From an uncultured Haloferula sp. (GTDB lineage Bacteria; Verrucomicrobiota; Verrucomicrobiae; Verrucomicrobiales; Akkermansiaceae): a stretch of DNA of 6,372 nucleotides. Below, piece after piece: positions 5,550-6,372 of the stretch (positions within the stretch are counted from its first letter, which is position 1; every line of letters begins with the position of its first letter). The position numbers were made by a program, and so were the translations under genes. Below the pieces are notes generated by a model. The model had not been told where the DNA came from, made no database searches, and saw only the letters and a list, made by a program, of their open reading frames with translations. The DNA is taken from NCBI GenBank assembly GCA_946885645.1, contig CAMPGU010000241.1, positions 1 to 6,372 of the forward strand, in the 5' to 3' direction.

Positions 5550-6372
5550 GACCTTCGTCCGGCTGGCGGATTGCGGCAGCTTCTCCGAGACGGCGGTCAG
5601 CCAGCGGATCAGCCAACCCGCGGTCAGCCAGCGGATCGCCAAGCTGGAATCGACTACCGGGCTGCGTCTTTTCCTACGATATCAGGAGCGCCTGCAGGTG
5701 ACGCGGGACGGCGGAGAACTACTCGGGATCGCCCGCAGGATCCTGGCGGAGCACGACAGCTTGGGCTTGCGGATGAGCCGCCATATCCGGGAATCCAAGG
5801 GAATTGTCCGGGCGATGGTGGATGCGTCCTTCGCGGGAGCCCGGCTGGCCCGCAGTCTCGGAGGAACCCAGCAGGATGGTTGCCTGCTCGAGATCGTGCC
5901 TTCCCACGGCCGGCTGTCGTGGATGGAGGCGCTGGAGCACCACGAGGTGGACATCGCAATAACCGGCACCTTTCTCCAAGCCGGAAACGTGGCAACGCTG
6001 CAGCGCGTCGAACTGGAGCGCCAGCGGGGTATCACGATCGCTTGGAACCGGGTGTACTTCGATTTCGACATGGAGGACTTCAGCTTTCCGGAGACGCTCC
6101 GCTCGACGATCCTGGTGCCAAGCGAGCGGCTGATTTCCGGCTATCTGCCCTTTCTGAAAAAATGGTGCCACGACTCCTACGGCATCCTCCCGCCGGATAC
6201 GCTCGCCTTCGACGACGAGGAAGGCGCGCGGGACGCCTGCGTGGCCGGGCTCGGCGTATTGATCTTTCCGGGAGATGCCGCCGCACGGATGTCGATGAAC
6301 GCGGGAGAACTCGGGGTCGTGAAAACCTTCGAATTCCTCCTTCCCGACGCTTTCAGTTATTCCATCCATGTG
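5524..6372 (+). CDS. Second LysR-type transcriptional regulator, partial (3' end beyond window)
   Basis: An open frame of 283 codons runs from the ATG at 5524 to the window edge without a stop. The protein begins MDLDLTCLETFVRLADCGSF, a standard LysR start, followed by a helix-turn-helix with the canonical SQPAVSQRIAKLE (30-42), TTGLRLF (44-50) and the wing RLQVTRDGGELL (56-67). A linker helix (about 65-92) and most of an effector-binding domain follow: SKGIVRAMVDASFAG, HHEVDIAITGTF (139-150), and ACVAGLGVLIFPG (238-250). That matches typical LysR length, so probably only 10-30 residues are missing. Effector and targets are unknown. The ATG lies inside the end of the upstream LysR gene (26-base overlap, different frame), with no Shine-Dalgarno, suggesting re-initiation or coupling. 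The odd point is residues 24-29 (AVSQRI), an exact copy of residues 33-38. They occupy the helix where an Ala-x-x-Leu pattern is expected, and put Gln27 at the usual Leu position. Confidence 0.88.
   Translation, partial: MDLDLTCLETFVRLADCGSFSETAVSQRISQPAVSQRIAKLESTTGLRLFLRYQERLQVTRDGGELLGIARRILAEHDSLGLRMSRHIRESKGIVRAMVDASFAGARLARSLGGTQQDGCLLEIVPSHGRLSWMEALEHHEVDIAITGTFLQAGNVATLQRVELERQRGITIAWNRVYFDFDMEDFSFPETLRSTILVPSERLISGYLPFLKKWCHDSYGILPPDTLAFDDEEGARDACVAGLGVLIFPGDAAARMSMNAGELGVVKTFEFLLPDAFSYSIHV
5593..5637 (+). repeat. Exact 18-base direct repeat inside the second LysR helix-turn-helix
   Basis: GCGGTCAGCCAGCGGATC occurs at 5593-5610 and again at 5620-5637, 27 bases (nine codons) apart, both in frame and both encoding AVSQRI. 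The flanking bases differ (G5592 against C5619; A5611 against G5638), so the match stops at both ends. The family-conserved copy is the second. Identity includes silent positions, which points to copying at the DNA level. Confidence 0.9.

Noticed and set aside
5719..6369. A 216-codon minus-strand open frame opposite the second LysR gene.
   Set aside because: The plus-strand frame encodes a recognisable LysR protein throughout. The minus translation shows no family features and is compositional.
1..6372. CRISPR arrays, insertion sequences, tRNA or rRNA genes, and a multi-gene novel defence or biosynthetic system.
   Set aside because: I saw no regularly spaced repeats, transposase motifs, terminal inverted repeats, or tRNA-like cloverleaf. 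The genes are familiar families, so I do not claim a new system beyond the unusual LysR pair.

Overview
The window is GC-rich (roughly 60-65% by eye) and has bacterial gene density. The verrucomicrobial style of the pseudopilin (FSLLELAVVIAVIL, then CIMNIREVQ and RSYQNLYGY, and a C-terminal CSL...H.P tail) and the scarcity of Shine-Dalgarno sequences suggest Verrucomicrobiota, perhaps near Luteolibacter or Haloferula. That placement is an inference from family resemblance and was not searched.

Layout, left to right. (1) Positions 21-470 (+) encode a small type II secretion / type IV pilin-like pseudopilin. (2) Positions 495-1973 (-) encode an RmuC-family protein that converges on the pseudopilin. 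(3) Positions 2088-2714 (+) encode an Mn-type superoxide dismutase, divergent from rmuC across a 114-base gap with GC-rich dyads. (4) Two hairpin terminators lie between sodA and the convergent lpdA. (5) Positions 2863-4245 (-) encode dihydrolipoyl dehydrogenase (E3). (6) A 392-base divergent intergenic region holds a GC hairpin near lpdA, a nested inverted repeat that looks like an operator, and a good sigma70-type promoter firing rightwards. (7) Positions 4638-5549 (+) and 5524-6372 (+, running off the window) are two LysR-type regulator genes overlapping by 26 bases.

Most of the window is ordinary housekeeping: genome maintenance (rmuC), superoxide defence (sodA) and 2-oxoacid dehydrogenase / redox metabolism (lpdA). 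No operon joins these three, because their orientations alternate. I see no mobile element, CRISPR array, tRNA or rRNA.

The part most worth a second look is the overlapping LysR pair. The first protein has lost the usual SQPAVS recognition-helix signature. The second carries an exact 18-base direct repeat, 27 bases apart, that duplicates AVSQRI inside its helix-turn-helix without changing its length. With the dyad upstream, this could be a co-expressed pair of unusual regulators, but their targets cannot be read from this window.
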